A stretch of 64,000 nt of DNA from Mesocentrotus franciscanus (lineage: Eukaryota > Echinodermata > Echinoidea > Camarodonta > Strongylocentrotidae). Shown one piece after another: positions 1 through 12,118 of this stretch (position 1 is the stretch's first letter; each line of letters begins with the position of its first letter). Below the pieces are notes generated by a model that saw only the letters and a list, made by a program, of their open reading frames with translations, had not been told where the DNA came from and did no database searches. The translations under genes were made by a program, and so were the position numbers. The stretch covers positions 30,076,534 through 30,140,533 of the forward strand of contig CP137679.1 in the NCBI GenBank assembly GCA_037976565.1, given 5' to 3'.

Positions 1-3000
1 CAAAAGGTGACGCTCAAGGCTTTTGAAATTGGCTTAGGTTGATTTTTCGAAGATCTTTGTGATCATGTAATATCCACGCACAGGACGCAAGAATGACAGT
101 AACACAGAGATTTAAACTTACACACAGTGTATTTTCATTATGCGACCAAATCTTACTTGGTATGTATACATTTCTCTTAAGATATGACAAGCAGATAATG
201 GGAGCCACTTAGAAATATAGATTTTTTTTTCTCAAAAAATAATAACATCATAACAAGGAGGGGGGAAATAAGCATGTTACATCATAATGGGTGTTTTATC
301 ACTCGTCCATTAAACCACAGTCAATTAATATTTCTCTTCTATTTCATATACAGAATGAGAAAACAAGTAGGATATCTCGTAGATTCCTGATCCATCCAGA
401 GTTGTCTTACTCTTGTATGAACGCTGTACAATGATCAATTAGTGGGTAGAATCACAGAGAGAAAAACACATACTGATAACATGCATTTATCAAAATATCA
501 CTATATATGAACACACTGGTCAGACCATATTACCCTCTCTTCATTGACAAAATGGCAAATATCTTGAAATCAATAAAGACCCTTGCTCCTCCAATTCTCC
601 GCTCTCTTTTGTACAAATACAGTTTCACCTGAAAATAGTAGTCATAAAAAAAAGACTACATCTAGTTTTGAACATGCCACATAAGACTATTGACCACCTA
701 AACATTTGCTCAGTACTTTTCCATTTCATGAATCGGTTTACAAATTTTCATCCCTGCTCTTTAGAAATTGTTTTCCCTTACGCCTGCACACATTCCATTG
801 TAGGTGGGGTATTATCATACAAAGGAAAAAAATTACATTAGTACTAATAAACATTAACCAAGAAATTAATAACCTAATAAATATTTTACTTTGAAGATAT
901 AAACACAACTACGCCATAATGAAATAGTCATATACATAAGCTGATCATGTATATATTACGTGCAGACAAAAAATGTGAATTTTTTGGTGAAAATTCAGTG
1001 TCTTTTTTTTTCTTCAAACATTTGACTGAAGGCATTCAACATACCCGAAACACTTTGAAAACCTTTTATGCAATAATGGTTGTGCCACACACACAGTATT
1101 AAACAAACTTACCATTGAAGATACATTCTTTTACTCAACAAATTATGATGGTAAGTCAGTGATTGGGATATTTATAATATTCATAAACCTAAATGCACCG
1201 AACAAGTACATAATACATGTACCACAGCATTAGACAAAATTGAATACATGAAGGAAACTGGAATATAACAAGCTTTAATGGACAGAAAAGAAGGAGCAAC
1301 AGCATTTTCTTTTTAGAAAATAAAGACGATTCTGTAAACGTTCTGCGATTTATTCCATTTGTTCCAAAAGAAAAATTTAATATTTATTTTCAGCATTTTC
1401 AACAATTTCCTCCAACGTTCAAAATTTAATTGATGAATATAGAGCATAAAGAACAGTTAATCTTCTTATATTTAACTTATTTTTAAAATTTTGACCGAGG
1501 AATATAAAATCAATCAGAGTTGTAAGAGAGAAAATTGGTCTAACAAATCCTTGTGTAAAATAAAAATGTATATGAAACAGAAAAATTGAATATGAAAAGA
1601 GAGCACACTCCCACTGAGCTATTTTTTCTGCAGACAAATTTTCTTTTGAATGCTGCTTTTTTAGATATGTACACAGGCTATTGGCTTGGTTCTCACCCAA
1701 AATTTGTTGAAGAGGTAGATAATATTCTTTTTTTTTCTGTCTTACTGTATGTGATTAATATACACCTAACTAAAAAGCAAGAAACCGAATATTTTACAAT
1801 CTGAGGATACTTTAGAAGGGGCAGTCCGCTGAGATTACTAGTAATGCATCAGAAAATTTAACTGAACAGATTTCATCCTCTGGTACTGCTGTACAAAGAA
1901 TATGAATCATAATATATGAGTAGCTTTTGTAGGTGTGCGTGCAGGTCCCTTAATTAGAAGGGATGTATTCTATGAATAATTGTACAAATTCATAACATGG
2001 GCTTTCCTCCCCCAGTAAGTAAAGCCAGGACTCTACAATAGCTTCATTATTTAGGGGAGTGGGGTGATCAGGTGCAAAATACTTGGGGTGCATGTGCGAC
2101 TCCCTGATTATATTTGTTTTAATTGGGGGTTTGTGAGCTTCAGATGCCCGCTAGTGCCCAGCCCTGGTTACACTATGGAAATAAACAAATCCCAACACCT
2201 TCTGATTTACTTTACCCACAAGCTACATTCAAAACCAGAGCTTACATTTCACATTAAAAATAAACATTTCTTTTTATCAACACTTATAGACAATTCTGAT
2301 GAAATAGACCTTCAAATTTCTTGTAAACATGTTGAATATGAGCTTTATGTTTATTATTTACAGCAATTTGTAACAAGGAATTAGTAATTACAATTGTGTC
2401 AGATTTCTCCACGTATTCGTTACCTGAATATTACATTTAATACATTTTACAGTTTGTAGAGAAAACACAGTCTATTTCTCACTACATACGCATCTACAAT
2501 AAAATAACTTTACTTTTCTACAAGCAGACATACTAAAATTTCTAAAGTAAAAACACAAAGATGTCTAAACCACTTTGCATTTACCTCTAAAAACGATAAA
2601 CCATAAGTGGATTTACGGATCAAAAATCATATCTGCAGTGTAAAAGTACATGATCTCATATACATAAAAATAATTCAAGTGGAGGAATAAAAACAATAAA
2701 ATGAGTAAAAACAGGAAAAAGGGAGATCTATGATCCGCTATTTCAGATAACAACAAAAACCAAGAAGAAAAAAATACACTTGATACATAATGACAATACA
2801 ATATGGAAATGTTTGAGAGAAGCATTCGGTGCATTTTTTTGCTAAATTTTCAAATGATCTTCTTTTTTTACATTGCTAGGTTATGACATGATCGTGCACA
2901 TTTTTGTATATTTACAAAATTAATTGCGCAATTTCATTCGAGACATGACAATATAACAAAAGATGTTCATCAGGTACAAGAGATATATTCTGTTTTCTGC

Positions 3001-3264
3001 ACATAGCCAATGTCAGCTTTCAACCAGATATTGATTTACATTACTTGATCATGAAATTACTTTGTCTTTACTTTTTCCCAAGATAAAGGAGACGTTTTGA
3101 GTTCATTGACGTAGAAGGTGTGCTTCAAAGACGGATTTAGTTGACCATATACTTGTTAGCAAATTATCGTACTTGACGTTGGTTTCATTGCATTTAAAAG
3201 CCTGTTTATTCCCCTTTGCAATAATGCCCCATTTTTACTGATTATGTAATCTTGGAATATGCTG

Positions 3265-3397
3265 TACATCTGAATATGGAGCCAAGTCAAAAGTGAAATG
3301 ATGCAAAATGCATTGTTGTTGTTGACAATAGTGAATCTTTGAATAACAATGCATTTTGCAAGATTTCACCTATAACTTGGCCCCATATTCAGATGTA
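3265..3397. mobile_element. Fold-back MITE, 133 bp
   Basis: Ends TACATCTGAATATGG and CCATATTCAGATGTA are inverted copies, and the inner arms (AATGCATT cores) also pair, so most of the element can form one hairpin. Flanking duplication not resolved beyond a possible TA. Confidence 0.7.
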
Positions 3398-3559
3398 CTT
3401 CACAGTCCATGATTGCATAATCATTACAAATGGGAGGAATTTATTACTGATTCTTGTCTCGTTCAGAGTCCAATGATTTTATTTTGGAAATGAGTCAACG
3501 CAAGGAAACCTGTGGATAGAAGTTAGATGAAAACGTGAAAATCCCACTTCTAATATTAA

Positions 3560-3936
3560 AGGCATCATTTAACAATGTTTAATCTGAGATGCATGGCCCT
3601 ACGTGTTATCAGTGTCTGTGATATGGTGTAATATTGAAGCCCTAAAAAATTGCGCTTCAAAATGATCATGAAGTGCCTCAAAAAAGTAAAAAATCTTTGA
3701 GTGACCGGTTTTACCATACTCATTTTCCCCAATAGACTGTAGTGTTATAAAAATCGTTAGGAAAACAAATTTTTAAATTTCGATTTCCAATCATAAATAT
3801 CTTGATAATCAGACAGGTGATAGGCTTGTAAAAGTCATGGGGTTCCTGACTGACCTAAAGGTTTATAATTATCATTGCAGCATGAGCTAAATCCAGAATT
3901 TTGTTTCAGAATCTGAGACAAAGTTACCCAATCCCT
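3560..3936 (+). mobile_element. TTAA-flanked MITE, family A, copy 1
   Basis: 377 bp, flanked by TTAA at 3556-3559 and 3937-3940. It begins AGGCATC and ends ATCCCT. It is highly similar end to end to the copies at 17998-18369 and 55037-55406. TTAA duplication is the hallmark of piggyBac-type transposition; the element has no coding capacity. Confidence 0.82.
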
Positions 3937-3995
3937 TTAATGTCAAAAAGACACATTTGTATTCAACATGTTTGTAAATAATAAATTATTCACTC

Positions 3996-4142
3996 GGTCC
4001 CTGTTTCATAAAGCTTGTTATCAATGACAAATTACAATAACTGTTGCAAGCTACTGAAATAGAGCATCTGATTTGCCCTTAGCAAATTTGTCATTGAATG
4101 ATGGCAATTACTATTGAGAACAAACTTTATGAAACAGGGCCT
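3996..4142. mobile_element. CCTGTTTCATAAA MITE, copy 1
   Basis: Ends CCTGTTTCATAAAG and CTTTATGAAACAGG pair; the interior carries the shared GATTTGCCC/AGCAAATTTGTCA segment. Same family as 13578, 32636 and 43399. Confidence 0.75.
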
Positions 4143-4390
4143 AATTCTATTTGGTACAATCAGTCATGACATGTGAAAAAAGGTTCATAATTTAACTATA
4201 GGTGTCGGTTTCACAGCCTCCCATGTTCTTGAAAGTTCAAATTGCAGTCTACATGGTGATGTGTCTTAAGTAGACCTTGAGTTCATTCCAGCAAGTTTAA
4301 TCATCAAAATCAGAAGTTGAAGGCTTTTGTCAAATGCTACAATGTATCTTTTTCATACAATTCATTAGGTCAAATATGTAATGTAGGATG

Positions 4391-4488
4391 TACAATCAAA
4401 CTTGTCTTTGCGGCCACCTCTCTATAAAGGCCACCTGTCTAAAGTGGCCATTTTCTGTTTTCCTTGGGTGGCCATAGGTTTGACTGTA
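4391..4488. mobile_element. Short fold-back repeat with GGCCACC motifs
   Basis: TACAATCAAACTTGTC at left pairs with the AGGTTTGACTGTA end; the interior carries repeated GGCCACCT. Related to 9780-9961 by its ends. Confidence 0.5.
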
Positions 4489-5324
4489 TTTGGTGCACAG
4501 TGACTACGTGAAAAAGGCCTTTTCCCCACAAACATTTCCTCACAAATTCATCTTTATATAAGTGCACTGTCAGTCTGCATGACATAACTCCAGCAACAAC
4601 AAAATGATACAAGATTGCATTATATGTACATGAAATCCTCCCTGAACACTGGCCTATTAAACCTCAAATATCTCCAGTTTACTACCCTTTTATTTCTGTT
4701 TTCAACTACGCAGCATTAAGTGAGCATATACAGATATACACTACACAAATATCTCTCCCTCATACTTTAATCCTATGCCGAATTCTAAAGGTCCAAAGAG
4801 TAAATTACAAGCATATTTACAGAGACAGATTCATAGGACACACAAAAAAAAAGAAAACAGAAATTAAAAAGAAGAAAAAAAAAAAGAGACAAGCATTTGA
4901 TTACTAATAACATTTACAACCATATATTCATAAATTTTTTGCACATACACAAATATAAAGTAATGGTTTCCATACCGTTTCATATGAAATTTCAAATTTA
5001 GTACGCAACAGCAACTTCTTATGTAAGCTTTTGAGCCTCATTCACATATGATGACAAAAACCACTGTGGTTAACCGCAGAGGCAAAAATAAGCATAGTAT
5101 GAATGGGCTTCACATTTCTGTACCTTATAAACATTTTAGTGAGGACTTTTGTTGCACGCAGCTCCTTTTTTTTCATTCTCGTGGGAACAGGCCTTTAGGA
5201 CTTCAAATTCATTAGTCTTCAAATTCTGCATGTTTCACTGTAGGGAGGATTAATTTCTAACATTGTGTGAAGCTAGGGAGAAACGAAGGGATACAAAAAG
5301 ATGGTATCCTGTAAAGATACAGAG

Positions 5325-5624
5325 CGACAATGAAAGAGAAGGCAGGAAGGGAGGAAACAGAAAGGGAAAGCAAGAGAGATAGAGAGAGACAGAGGACAAA
5401 GAGAGGGGGAGAAGAGAGAGAGGAGAGGGAGAGAGAAGTAGAGGAAGAAACTGAAACAAGGAGAGAGAAAGACAGAAAGTGAAAGACAGAGAAAGAGAGA
5501 GAGAGAAAGAGAGAGAGAGGGGGATGAGAGAGAGAAAGAGAGGGAGAGGGAGAGAGAAGTAGAGAGATGGGGAGGAAGAAACTGAAACAAGGAGAGAGAA
5601 AGACAAAAAGTGAAAGACAGAGAA

Positions 5625-5691
<67 letters not shown>

Positions 5692-5715
5692 AAGAGAGAA
5701 AGAGAGAGGGGGGAT

Positions 5716-5742
<27 letters not shown>
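5325..5742. repeat. GA-rich tract with internal 120-bp duplication
   Basis: GGAAGAAACTGAAACAAGGA occurs at about 5452 and 5573 within (GA)n; pure (GA)n at 5718-5742. Confidence 0.85.
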
Positions 5743-5748
<6 letters not shown>

Positions 5749-6360
5749 ACTACATCAAGCAGCAGGATTGATTAATTACCCCTGTAATCAATGAATACAT
5801 TCTCCCATGTATCACCAACAAAATTGAAGGACAGTTTTAGCCTACTGAACATATTATTGATTCTCAATATATTATCAATCTTGCATGTAAGAAGCAAAAA
5901 CAAAAAAACAAAAACATCTAAAAGGCTAAAAAATGAGATTGATAATATACACCCTGTATGAATATTGGAAGATAGTCAATTTTAAGCCATTTGTCTTGTG
6001 TTTCCTTTTTGCCCCCTCCCCTTTAAGCAAGTTTGTTTATCCACTGTCAATCCATTGTCTATTGCACGATCTAATTTCATAAGAAACATTGTGTGGAAAT
6101 TTTTCTTTCCAGCATTTTTTTATTTTTTATCTTATTCCATCAATTTTATTTTTCTCCTCTATGATTTTTTTTCTTCTTTAAAAAAAACACACCCAAATCC
6201 CTAATAGATTACCACACAATCTATCATATTTCATAGCCTCCTGCCAAATAAAAAAATATAAGCCAATATATCATAAACATCTATTTAAAAAAATGTTGAA
6301 ATCATGTAGGCTTAAACTTCTAAAACTAAATAGATGATTAAAAACACTTAAAAGAAAGTA

Positions 6361-6437
6361 CTTAATGTTCATAATCAAAACCTCATACCTAATGTTTATA
6401 ATCGAAACCTCATACCTAATGTTCATAATCAAAACTC
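6361..6437. repeat. Minisatellite, three units of about 30 bp
   Basis: AATGTTCATAATCAAAACCT, then TCATACCT, repeated with small changes. Confidence 0.8.
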
Positions 6438-7197
6438 AACCTGATAGATTTATATAATGCATGGTGATTTAAGACTAATTAGTTAATCAGCAATTTTTAA
6501 TCAGATTTCATTGTTATTTTACAAATCAATTTTGCATTTCAGAATCTCAAATTAAATTCAACTTTATTTTTCAATTTGCCAGGAGTGGCTTACGGTATTG
6601 TTTGCAAATAGTTGTGACATGAAAAAGAGGAATAGTAATTTCCATTTGTATCACAAACCCTTGAGAAGTTGACATTTCCATTACTAAAGTTGCTAATAAG
6701 TCGCTTAAAAATTGCCAATGAAACGGATTAGAATTCAAATTGATTTATAAATAATTTAGGATACAGTACCTATTATGGTTATGATGTAACTATCAACTTA
6801 AGACATTGCTTTATGCTATTGTATAAGTCATCCCTCTCTAATAAACCATCAACAAATTCTTGAAGGTTGTCCATGATAATTTTCATACTTTGACTGATTA
6901 GATTGGAGTTACTTGTTTTACTATTATAGCCCGTAGACACTAGTTTGGCCAGGAGGGATTAGACATCCCTGCATGGTCACTGACAGGTGGTTATCTCATC
7001 AAATCAGCTCTCAATTAACATAAGAAATAGAGTATCATGGGGGACCAACGGGTACCGCTTAGGCATTGTTTGCTATATAGAGGGCGCAAGTAGCTAAAAG
7101 TAGTGCAGACAGGCTTTAAGAGCAGTATATTTCTATGGTTATTCACAATACTAGCTTTCAACCTGTAATAGCTTCAGTGCCATTGATTAGGAGAGCT

Positions 7198-7308
7198 TGG
7201 CCAACACCGTTTGAGTTGGGCACAATATGGCTAATACTGCTGTGTTGGGCAAGAACTAAACAAAAGATTATATGCCATATTGTGGCCAACTGAAACCAAG
7301 TTGGCCAA
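7198..7308. mobile_element. Imperfect fold-back, 111 bp
   Basis: TTGGCCAACACCG...GGGCACAATATGGC pairs with GCCATATTGTGGCCAAC...TTGGCCAA. No target duplication identified. Confidence 0.5.
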
Positions 7309-7890
7309 ACTCTGTGGATAGATAGCTCTGAATAGCTTCATTCAACAGCGCCCCCTACTGCTGTAGAACATTACAATTTTAGAGGACGGGGGGAAAAGGT
7401 AGATGGAGGTAGAGATAGAGAGCCACATGCACCTCTTTGGTTAAGAAGTGGGACAAGACACACATCCCTGTGAGGGCCGTTCATATATGGTGTGGTAAAC
7501 AAAGATGGTTTCTTTATGATGAAATGAGCATAGTGCATCTCACATTTCTCTATCTTATAACCAGGTAATTGAAAATGCATAGGACCTTTCTTGAGAGTAA
7601 TTACTGATTTTCATCCCCTCTTGCTATTCACTGACTAGTCAAAAATAAATTTTCATTTCAGTTTACTGCATCATATTTAGTCCAAACTGTGGGTAAGATG
7701 GGATGCCTCTTGACAGATATCATCAACGCACCAGATAGTTCAGCTGAGGAATCCTCAGGAGATGAAGCGTTTGCTGCACTGATCTATCTAACAATACAGA
7801 ATGAAATGAGAACCGGAAAGAAATAGCTGTAACAAGTTGATTTTCTTAGAAATAACCCTTTAGAAATCCCAGCATAGCTAAGCAATTAAT

Positions 7891-7896
7891 TTTATT
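7891..7896 (-). other. Candidate poly(A) signal AATAAA for RXR
   Basis: The first AATAAA on the minus strand after the stop codon, implying a 3' UTR of about 670 nt. A weaker ATTAAA lies closer at 8367-8372. AATAAA is frequent by chance in AT-rich DNA and RXR 3' UTRs can be several kb, so only transcript data could settle the end. Confidence 0.35.
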
Positions 7897-8565
7897 CTGA
7901 TATCACTTAACCCTTTGCCTACATGAATCAGGTGGTCCCTGTATTGAGACTATGGGTATAGGAGAATTCAGGAGTCGACAGGTTAAGAGTAAAGTCTACT
8001 CCTCTTTTTAACACAAGAGATAGGCTGATCATACCAGCAAAAGAAGATGCGAAAGCAAGCTCAAGTTATTTTCATAGACGTCAGCTCTCAGGACAAGCTA
8101 AACAAATGATATATAAATTCATGTATAAGACGACATCTTCATTGGAACTACTTTGCAACACCACATTTACTTTACATTATCATAGAGCTTATCAGCAATC
8201 GGCTTGATTCGATGAGCACATCCCCCAGAAGAGATTCCATACGATAATTGCCTGTACATAGATCATAGACACCATAGCACAGACCTCATTTTAAATTCTG
8301 TGCAGACTTGATCTAGACACAGTTCAGTTTTTAAAGTACGAGGTCCAGTGACTTTTGGCTGGTGCTTTTAATACACAAAGGGCTGCGATGCACTCTTAAA
8401 TGCGTACGAGTTGAGACAAACTCTGGACAGGGACACCCATAGGGACGTGAACCTGAATGAACACATGGATAAACCATCACAATAAAGAGTCCATTGAAGT
8501 TTTCAAAGAGTTCATTATCTCCCAGGTCAGGCTGTTGTTGTCTTCAGAGACATTCGGCCGATCTC

Positions 8566-8816
8566 TCAACTGTTGTTGGGTGCCTCCAGCATCTCCATGA
8601 GGAACGTGTCGATGGGCGTGTCTCCGATGAGCTTGAAGAAGAAGAGGTGCTCCAGGCATTTGAGGCCAATGGAGCGCAGGGCAGGCAGTCTGAGGAGCAG
8701 CTTGGCAAAGCGGCCGGGTTCGTCCGTGTACTGGTTGCGGCAGTATTCCTCAAGAGAGGCGTACACCTTCTCCCGTAGCTCCTCCACTTTCTGTACCGAG
8801 GTCAAGTTCTTCGCAT
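8566..8816 (-). CDS. RXR: RXR coding exon 9 (LBD helices 9-12, stop codon)
   Basis: Encodes [40 protein letters not shown] and [20 protein letters not shown], ending [12 protein letters not shown] then TGA at 8566-8568. It contains the helix 10 dimerisation surface and the AF-2 activation helix. The Cys and His of LKCLEH, which line the pocket in known structures, are conserved. The last few residues (APNNS) differ from vertebrate APHQMT. The acceptor is GTAACCACAG. Confidence 0.98.
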
Positions 8817-11800
8817 CTGTGGTTACAAAGAAGATTAAAAAGAAGGTTGAGTCCCGATTGCAAGCTTTCTGTTTCTTTCTATGTCAGTTTTATAAGAACA
8901 TCAAAGTAGACATGTCCCTTGAAAAGGATTGCTCTTCAAATGCCCTGTTTTAAATATGACAAGAAATAGCTGAAATTTTTTTTGGGGGATAAGTAACACA
9001 GGTTTCTACAATAGATGTTTGCACATGCACTGCCAGCTCAATTTTTATTGAGTTATAAAATTGGGACCCTACAGAATTGAAAATATTACAAAAATAACCC
9101 CTCATGAAAATAACAGCTTACCGTAAAACCACAAACTTTCATGTACATGAGGTGTTCACCAGATTTGTGAGTGGTTAAGATCTAAGGAAGTTTCATGCCG
9201 CCAAAGAACTGAATCAAAACAGCCACACAACACGATATATATGCTTTTCGCAGAGTGCATTCCTGCCTTGAAAATGGCCGCTGCTCACAGTTCGTAAAGT
9301 TTCATTTCAACCCAGTTGTTTTTTTTTCTTCTTTTTACCAATTTAGCCCGACGCAAAGTCCATGACTGCTCATTGTATTAAGTTGTTATATTTGCAACCC
9401 TACAAAGTTCATGAAAATAACAGCTTACACAGTATAGCATTGCCTGTATCTTACCTGGGTTAAAAAGTACGATGGCTCTGAGACAGCCAAGCTCTGTCTT
9501 ATCCATCTTCATCTCTCTCATCTTAGCCACCAGCTCGGTGAGGACCCTGTCAAAGATTGTGCCCACCCCTGCACTGTGGGCGCTGTTACGGTGGACGTGG
9601 AGGCCGGTGGCAAGGAGGATGCCATCCTTCACTTGGATGGAGCGATGTGAGAAGGCTGCAATCAACAGCTCATTCCACCCTGCAGAGAGAGAGAGAGTGA
9701 ATGAAAGAGTCCAAATAGAATGACGCACAGCCTTGTGGTATCAGATTGGAACTTGCAGGTTGAAAGTATGAATTGACATACAGTTAAACCTGTCCATTAA
9801 GGTCACCCTAAGGAAAACAGAAAAACCTGTCACTGTAGGCGGGCGGTCTCTCTAGACAGGTTCTACAACACTCATTTCTTTCTCGAGGGAGACAAAATAC
9901 ATGGCCACCATACACAGATGACCTTTATGAAGAGGAGGCCACTATGACAGGTTTGACTATATACATTGCCCTTTTTGGGGAAGAACTTTCCTCAGGGCTT
10001 TTTTTTTTTAAAGCCTTGGTACCAAGCTTTGGTATTAGAACGAAGTGCGTTATACATTGGCAAGAGCCCGGAGGTGTCGCTTCATATGGACTTTGTAAAT
10101 ACGTGTTAGTTAGAAATTTTCGCCAAAATTGGGTTACCGTAATTAACGGTGTATTAACCGCACTTTTTTTACCGTCGGTAAACATCAAAAGTCGGGGTGC
10201 GGTTTATACACCCATACAGACATGCATCATGCTGAAAATTCCAGGTATGTTACAATCTCCGCGTTCAGCAGCGGTCAAATTGTGTCACAGAGAGTGCTCG
10301 CGCTTAGGAGAGGATGGGGGGATGTCCCCCGAAATGCAGATTTGTCATTGGTTATCGCAGGAAATTCCTTATACTACGTCATATTATTATGTAGAGGAAA
10401 ATATAATCTTCAAAATGATGTGCAACAAATATCCTGAAGTTCCTGGTTTAGTTAGAAACGATCGTCCTGAAAGTGACACTCGTTTTCAACGCTTTTCAAA
10501 TGATCCATTGGAAGTTCTAATTGATCTGATAATTTTCATGTAATTCCTATGATGCGAAATGTGAAATTTTGGGCCCATAATTGTGCTCTGTCACTACCGA
10601 GTCGATCATAATTGTGTTGGAGAGTTGACGTACGTTCGGTGGATAAGAATGTGCGTTGCCCCATGTGTAATAATATGTGTAGTCATATGAAGAAATCCGT
10701 GACGATGGAAAAAATGTTTGTCTTTCTAGCGAGATTTTGTATATAAATACTTGTCATCAACCTACAAATATGCAATATTTTATTTTGTGAACTATTATTA
10801 TGGTAATATTTCTGGTTGATTGATGATTTTAACTATCCTGAAGAGAGATGTTTGTCGATTCTTAATAAATGTCGGGTGGTGGGCGTTAGGATTTCGAGTG
10901 TATTTCGGTACGGTTACATGATACATAGTCTCGTCTTCAGAGCTCTTTCAATAATTGAATAAAATTATAATCATGAATCAACCTCCTTTCTTAAAAAAAT
11001 AAAGGGGGGGAAATGTTTTTTTAATTTAAAGAGATAGATTTGATGATTTATAAATAACATTTTATTCAGAGACTTCTCGAAAAGGGGGATTATGTCGTAT
11101 AATTTTTAAATACTATTATTAATTCAATGATTCGTAATTTCGTATTGATGTGAGCCTAGGTCATTCTTACGATTTTTTGTGTGTAACATAGACTAATCAT
11201 AGACTCTAGATCTAGGCTAGTGCAAATTGTGTGAAGTCCGTCTATTCTAATGTTGTTTTACTTATTCCACCGGTGTTATTATTATTATTATTTAATAAGT
11301 AAACTAAATTTAATGAGAAATATCAGTGGAATGACGGCACATTCTGGCCGAGAAGCCACGCTTTCTAGAGCGGGTATTTGGCAGCCCGTCGCACACCGTA
11401 GCCACCCCTAGCCGTCGGGCGTGCCTAGACAAGTCCGATCTCCTCTTAATCCGTAACCAACTGGAGAGAAGGACAAAAGAGACAACGTGTACTAGACATA
11501 GACTGACGCTATCCCAGTCAAAAGGTTCCCTATGTTTTGTCCGAGATCTCATTGTTTCATGTTAAACATTGCTAAGACTCACCAACCTTTTGTGTTGAGT
11601 TAATCTCCCAATAACAATAAAAACAATATGGCCGTCCACCTCCGCCGGCGTCCCGCTCGATTGATCAAGCTACGGTAATACAATAGCAGGCTATTTCACA
11701 GCCGAATAAAATTCTTGTTGGGCCGGCTAGCGCATGCTATGATCGTTACTGCTTTTAGATTGTGATTTTGTTTATCACAAGACATCTTTGTTTCCTGGTG

Positions 11801-12087
11801 CGATGTGCCGTACTAATTTGTATCAGTGATAACTTTGAATCTTACTTTTAGTTTTTTTTATATTCTTTCCGTCGGCTTATTTTTTGTTAAAAAATTAAAA
11901 GCCTAATTATTAAATATCAGCGATTGTTTTCGCTTCTCTCCCGCGATGTCTCTTTTCTTCTCAAAGGCTGGTGGTATCGGCAATTATTTTTCATTCATTT
12001 GTTTCTTTTCGTCGGCTTACTTTGTGTCGTAAAAGCCGGTAAAATTAACGATTCTAACAATTTTTTTTCTTCCATGGACGAAAAAAA

Positions 12088-12118
<31 letters not shown>

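Larger units (their letters stand above)
1..7890. other. 3' flank of RXR, no gene recognised
   Basis: AT-rich sequence downstream of the RXR stop. The open frames here are short, lack recognisable motifs or are (GA/CT)n low complexity. It holds the fold-back and MITE copies listed separately (3265-3397, 3560-3936, 3996-4142, 4391-4488, 7198-7308), a GA-rich tract (5325-5742) and a small minisatellite (6361-6437). Part may be 3' UTR if a distal poly(A) site is used. Confidence 0.6.

Noticed and set aside
2064..2384. 106-codon plus-strand frame in the 3' flank
   Set aside because: No domain, no codon bias or splice context; expected by chance at this length in AT-rich DNA scanned in six frames.
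5250..5750. 166-codon Ser/Leu open frame on the minus strand, with companions on both strands
   Set aside because: Generated entirely by the (GA/CT)n tract; no composition or motif of a real protein.
9944..10543. Longest open frame in the window, 199 codons, plus strand
   Set aside because: Straddles the left edge of the 2-kb mobile element and the neighbouring repeat; no recognisable domain, and length is plausible by chance.
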